A stretch of 6,771 nt of DNA from positions 1 through 6,771 of the forward strand of contig JAUSIF010000308.1 of NCBI GenBank assembly GCA_030648135.1, read 5' to 3'. Below the pieces are notes generated by a model. That model worked only from the letters and a program-made list of their open reading frames with translations. It ran no database searches and had not been told where the DNA came from. Source of the DNA: Xanthobacteraceae bacterium. Lineage in GTDB: Bacteria > Pseudomonadota > Alphaproteobacteria > Rhizobiales > Xanthobacteraceae. Each line of letters begins with the position of its first letter. Position 1 is the stretch's first letter. This document shows, in pieces, positions 4,610-6,771 of this stretch. The position numbers and the translations under genes were made by a program.

Positions 4610-6289
4610 ATGACCGACGACAGCAGGTTCAGGTCCCGACGGGGCCAGGAGCACACACAGCCACATCAGTCCGGGGCGGTCGCTCGCGTCCGTCGCGGCG
4701 AGGATCCGCTCGCCGAGCTCGCCCGCCTGATCGGTCAAGAGGATCCGTTCGCGGAGTTCGCGCCCAATACCCGTCCGAACGATACGCGGACCGCCGGCAA
4801 CGGCAGTGGTCAGCGTTATGCCCGCGGCCAAGATACCCGCGTTCAGGATATCCGCGGTTATGACGGCCGCGGTCAGGACCGGCGGCGGCCGGCCGAACCT
4901 ACGCGCGCGCCGGAGCCGGCTTACGACGACGCCTACGATCCGCGTCACGCCGAGGCCCCGCGCGGCAATGGCCGCGGGACCTATGCCTATCGCGGCGGCC
5001 GCGATACGCGCCAGGAACGCGAGGAATATGCCCAGCCCGCGGTGGCGCGCCGCAACGGTGATGGCGGATACGCGCCTGCTCGCGCGGAACGAGCGCCGGC
5101 CCAATACGAACGGGATCAACAGGCCTATTCCGAGCAGGATCAGGACGCTCCTTCCGATCCCCGTTACGCTCGCCAGGCCCCCGCCGAACCGGCTTATGAC
5201 GATGGTGCCCCTGACCAATACCGGGGTTCCGATTACGATCCCGCTTATGTCGACGACGCTTACCTCCCGGCGCACGGCGATGAGGTCTATGTGGACGCAC
5301 CGCATCGCTCCGGACGGCGCTGGTTCATGCTCCTGGCCGCGACGCTCGCATTCGTCTTGATCGCGGGAGCCGGCGTCTTCGCCTATCGCGCCTTGTTCGG
5401 TTCCAAGTTCGCGGGCGCGTTACCCAAGATGATCAAATCCGAATCCGGACCGAGCAAGATGGTGCCCGCGCCCGCCAGCGCGGAAGCGCCCGGCCAGAAA
5501 CAGATCTACGACCGCATCGGCGGCGACCGTCCAGCGGGCGAGCGCATCGTGTCGCGGGAGGAAAAGCCCATCGAGGGCACCAAGGGTCAGGGCGCCCGCC
5601 CGGCCGCGGTGGCCGCGGGGTCGCAAGCCATTCCTTCTTCCTCGCAGGCGAGCCCGGCGCCGACCGAGCCTAAGCGTGTGCGCACCGTCAGCGTGCGCGC
5701 CGACGGCAGCGTGGTCGGCGATCAAGCCCGCAGCGGCGTGACCGGAAGCACCCCACGCGGCACCCCGGCGCCTGCGTCCCCCGGGTCCCAGCCGCTTCCA
5801 CTTAATTCCTACGCCTCCCAGTCCGCTCAGCCGGCGGCGCCCGAGTCCGTGCCGACGCCCGCCGCTCGCGCCACCCGCACCGCCGCGCCGGCGCAGAACC
5901 CGAACAACCCGTGGGCCGATATCACCAGTCCGCAGCCCTCGATGCCCGCGGCGGCAGCTTCCTCGCAAGCAATTGCTTCGGCGCCGGCCGCTCCGCGCGG
6001 CCCTGCGCCGATCGTGGCCGTGAACACGCCGCCGCCCGCCGGCAGCTATGTCGTGCAGGTGAGTTCGCAGAAGAACGAGGCCGACGCCCAGGCCAGCTGG
6101 CTGCAGTTGCAGTCGAAATATTCCGCCGTGCTCGCCGGCCAGTCGGCGGCCATCCGGCGCGTCGATCTCGGCGACCGCGGCGTGTTCTACCGCGCCCAAC
6201 TCGGCCCGTATCAGACCCGCAACCAGGCGACCACGCTCTGTCAGAGCCTGAAGAACGCGGGCGGCGAGTGCGTAGTCCAGCGCAACTGA
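4610..6289 (+). CDS. SPOR-domain, single-pass inner-membrane protein
   Basis: This 559-residue protein (start at the ATG at 4610) is built like the FtsN/DamX type of bitopic division proteins. Residues 1-236 form a polar, low-complexity region rich in Arg, Asp, Tyr and Pro, probably cytoplasmic and disordered, with the motif DPLAELARLIGQEDPF at 32-47. One hydrophobic segment at about 238-260 (FMLLAATLAFVLIAGAGVFAY), preceded by RSGRR, gives an N-in, C-out topology. Residues about 265-475 are a Pro/Ala/Ser-rich periplasmic linker. The C-terminus, about 478-557, is a SPOR domain beginning GSYVVQVSSQKNEADAQ and ending GGECVVQRN. In the known family SPOR domains bind denuded peptidoglycan glycan strands at the septum, so a role at the division site is likely. 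The only two cysteines, C544 and C554, sit in the SPOR domain and could form a disulfide. The gene lies between argS and nagZ. SPOR domain and topology are clear; equivalence to FtsN is not shown. Confidence 0.92.
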   Translation: MTDDSRFRSRRGQEHTQPHQSGAVARVRRGEDPLAELARLIGQEDPFAEFAPNTRPNDTRTAGNGSGQRYARGQDTRVQDIRGYDGRGQDRRRPAEPTRAPEPAYDDAYDPRHAEAPRGNGRGTYAYRGGRDTRQEREEYAQPAVARRNGDGGYAPARAERAPAQYERDQQAYSEQDQDAPSDPRYARQAPAEPAYDDGAPDQYRGSDYDPAYVDDAYLPAHGDEVYVDAPHRSGRRWFMLLAATLAFVLIAGAGVFAYRALFGSKFAGALPKMIKSESGPSKMVPAPASAEAPGQKQIYDRIGGDRPAGERIVSREEKPIEGTKGQGARPAAVAAGSQAIPSSSQASPAPTEPKRVRTVSVRADGSVVGDQARSGVTGSTPRGTPAPASPGSQPLPLNSYASQSAQPAAPESVPTPAARATRTAAPAQNPNNPWADITSPQPSMPAAAASSQAIASAPAAPRGPAPIVAVNTPPPAGSYVVQVSSQKNEADAQASWLQLQSKYSAVLAGQSAAIRRVDLGDRGVFYRAQLGPYQTRNQATTLCQSLKNAGGECVVQRN

Positions 6290-6363
6290 GCTGATTCCTT
6301 CGAACAGGTGGACGGCCGCGCGGGCGATCTTGACGCCCAGCGGGCCCGCATCTACCCCGCGCC
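6290..6363. other. SPOR-nagZ intergenic gap with GC-rich inverted repeats
   Basis: The 74-bp gap has a short hairpin (GGGCG at 6322-6326 with CGCCC at 6334-6338, 7-nt loop) followed by the perfect 10-bp palindrome GCGGGCCCGC at 6340-6349. No T-tract follows, so it is not a convincing intrinsic terminator, and no clear promoter or strong ribosome-binding site for nagZ is visible. The structure may modulate read-through into nagZ or be a by-product of high GC content. Confidence 0.35.
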
Positions 6364-6771
6364 ATGCCCCGCGCCTGCATCCTCGGCTGCGCCGGCCCGC
6401 GTCTTTCCGCGGACGAGCGGAGCTTCTTTGCCGAGGCCGAGCCGTTCGGCCTGATCCTGTTCCTGCGTAATATCGAGAATCCCGATCAGGTGCGCCGGCT
6501 CACCGACGAGTTTCGCGCCATCGTCGGACGCGCCGACGCGCCCGTGCTGATCGATCAGGAAGGCGGGCGCGTGCAGCGTTTGCAGCCCCCGCATTGGCAA
6601 GGCTTTCCGCCGGCGGGAGATTTCGGCGCGCTTTATGCGCGCGATTCCGCCCGCGCGCTCGCGGCGGCCCGGCTCGGCGCGCTTCTCATCGCGGCCGAGC
6701 TGCTTCCTCTCGGCATCAATGTGGACTGCATGCCGGTCGCCGATCTGCGGCACCCGGAAGGTCACGGCATC
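6364..6771 (+). CDS. nagZ: Beta-N-acetylhexosaminidase NagZ, N-terminal part
   Basis: The first 136 codons of a glycoside hydrolase family 3 enzyme are present; the gene runs off the right edge. NagZ removes N-acetylglucosamine from GlcNAc-anhydroMurNAc muropeptides in the cytoplasm during peptidoglycan recycling. Visible landmarks are PFGLILFLRNIENPDQVRRL (27-46), the substrate-site motif VLIDQEGGRVQRL (61-73), and the INVDCMPVADL strand (118-128). The catalytic aspartate and the KHFPGHG-type loop of the family lie beyond the window, so activity cannot be confirmed here. The ATG at 6364 is the only ATG, GTG or TTG after an in-frame TGA at 6331-6333 and gives the usual short lead into the barrel (MPRACILGCAGPRLS). 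No good ribosome-binding site precedes it. Position right after a SPOR-domain gene fits the alphaproteobacterial order in which nagZ is usually followed by scpA, scpB and tat genes, which I cannot see here. Confidence 0.94.
   Translation, partial: MPRACILGCAGPRLSADERSFFAEAEPFGLILFLRNIENPDQVRRLTDEFRAIVGRADAPVLIDQEGGRVQRLQPPHWQGFPPAGDFGALYARDSARALAAARLGALLIAAELLPLGINVDCMPVADLRHPEGHGI

Noticed and set aside
4499..5305. Long minus-strand open frame (268 codons) predicting a very hydrophobic, membrane-like protein
   Set aside because: It is antisense to the Asp/Tyr/Arg-rich part of the SPOR gene; GAC, TAC and CGC codons read in reverse give Val, Ile and Ala-like residues. There is no ribosome-binding site or recognisable family, and the sense frame has a clear product.
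5420..6199. Minus-strand open frame (259 codons) rich in Gly, Arg and His
   Set aside because: It is antisense to the Pro/Ala/Ser-rich linker of the SPOR protein; its composition is what reverse reading of GCG, CCG and GCC codons gives.
6320..6349. Intrinsic terminator after the SPOR gene
   Set aside because: Hairpins are present but no run of T follows; kept only as an intergenic inverted-repeat note.
1..6771. CRISPR arrays, tRNA or rRNA genes, insertion sequences, attachment sites, defence or toxin-antitoxin genes
   Set aside because: No regularly spaced direct repeats, no cloverleaf-like gene, no transposase or integrase frame and no target-site duplications were seen; the genes are housekeeping types with a generally uniform composition.

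Overview
This 6.8-kb, GC-rich window looks like chromosomal DNA of an alphaproteobacterium, most likely order Hyphomicrobiales near Bradyrhizobium, Rhodopseudomonas or Pseudolabrys. That placement is an inference. It rests on the gene order (dGTPase-like gene, argS, SPOR-domain gene, nagZ), on the strong preference for G or C at third codon positions, and on intergenic palindromes of the 'gtcatcccggcc ... gccgggat' type that I recall as common in those genomes.

Layout. Positions 1-85 hold the last 27 codons of an unidentified plus-strand gene. A large compound palindrome (about 97-231) fills the gap to the convergent gene xthA (233-1015, minus), which encodes exodeoxyribonuclease III / AP endonuclease. 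A second, partly degenerate palindrome of the same family (1030-1138) separates xthA from erpA (1149-1481, minus), an A-type Fe-S cluster carrier. An 86-bp divergent gap with a good sigma70-like promoter for erpA leads to a plus-strand run: an HD-domain dNTP triphosphohydrolase (dgt, 1568-2776), arginyl-tRNA synthetase (argS, 2800-4560), a single-pass membrane protein with a C-terminal SPOR domain (4610-6289), and the first 136 codons of beta-N-acetylhexosaminidase NagZ (6364 to the window edge).

How the genes relate. The minus-strand pair combines Fe-S cluster delivery with DNA base-damage repair. The plus-strand run combines dNTP-pool control, translation, and two envelope functions: glycan binding at the division septum (SPOR) and peptidoglycan recycling (NagZ). 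dgt and argS are separated by 23 bp and are probably co-transcribed. argS and the SPOR gene are separated by 49 bp containing a TATACT box that may be an internal promoter.

I see mostly conserved housekeeping genes and no evidence for a new defence, mobile or RNA system. The least explained elements are the two compound palindromes flanking xthA and the long cytoplasmic, Tyr/Asp/Arg-rich, probably disordered N-terminal region of the SPOR protein, with its embedded DPLAELARLIGQ motif.
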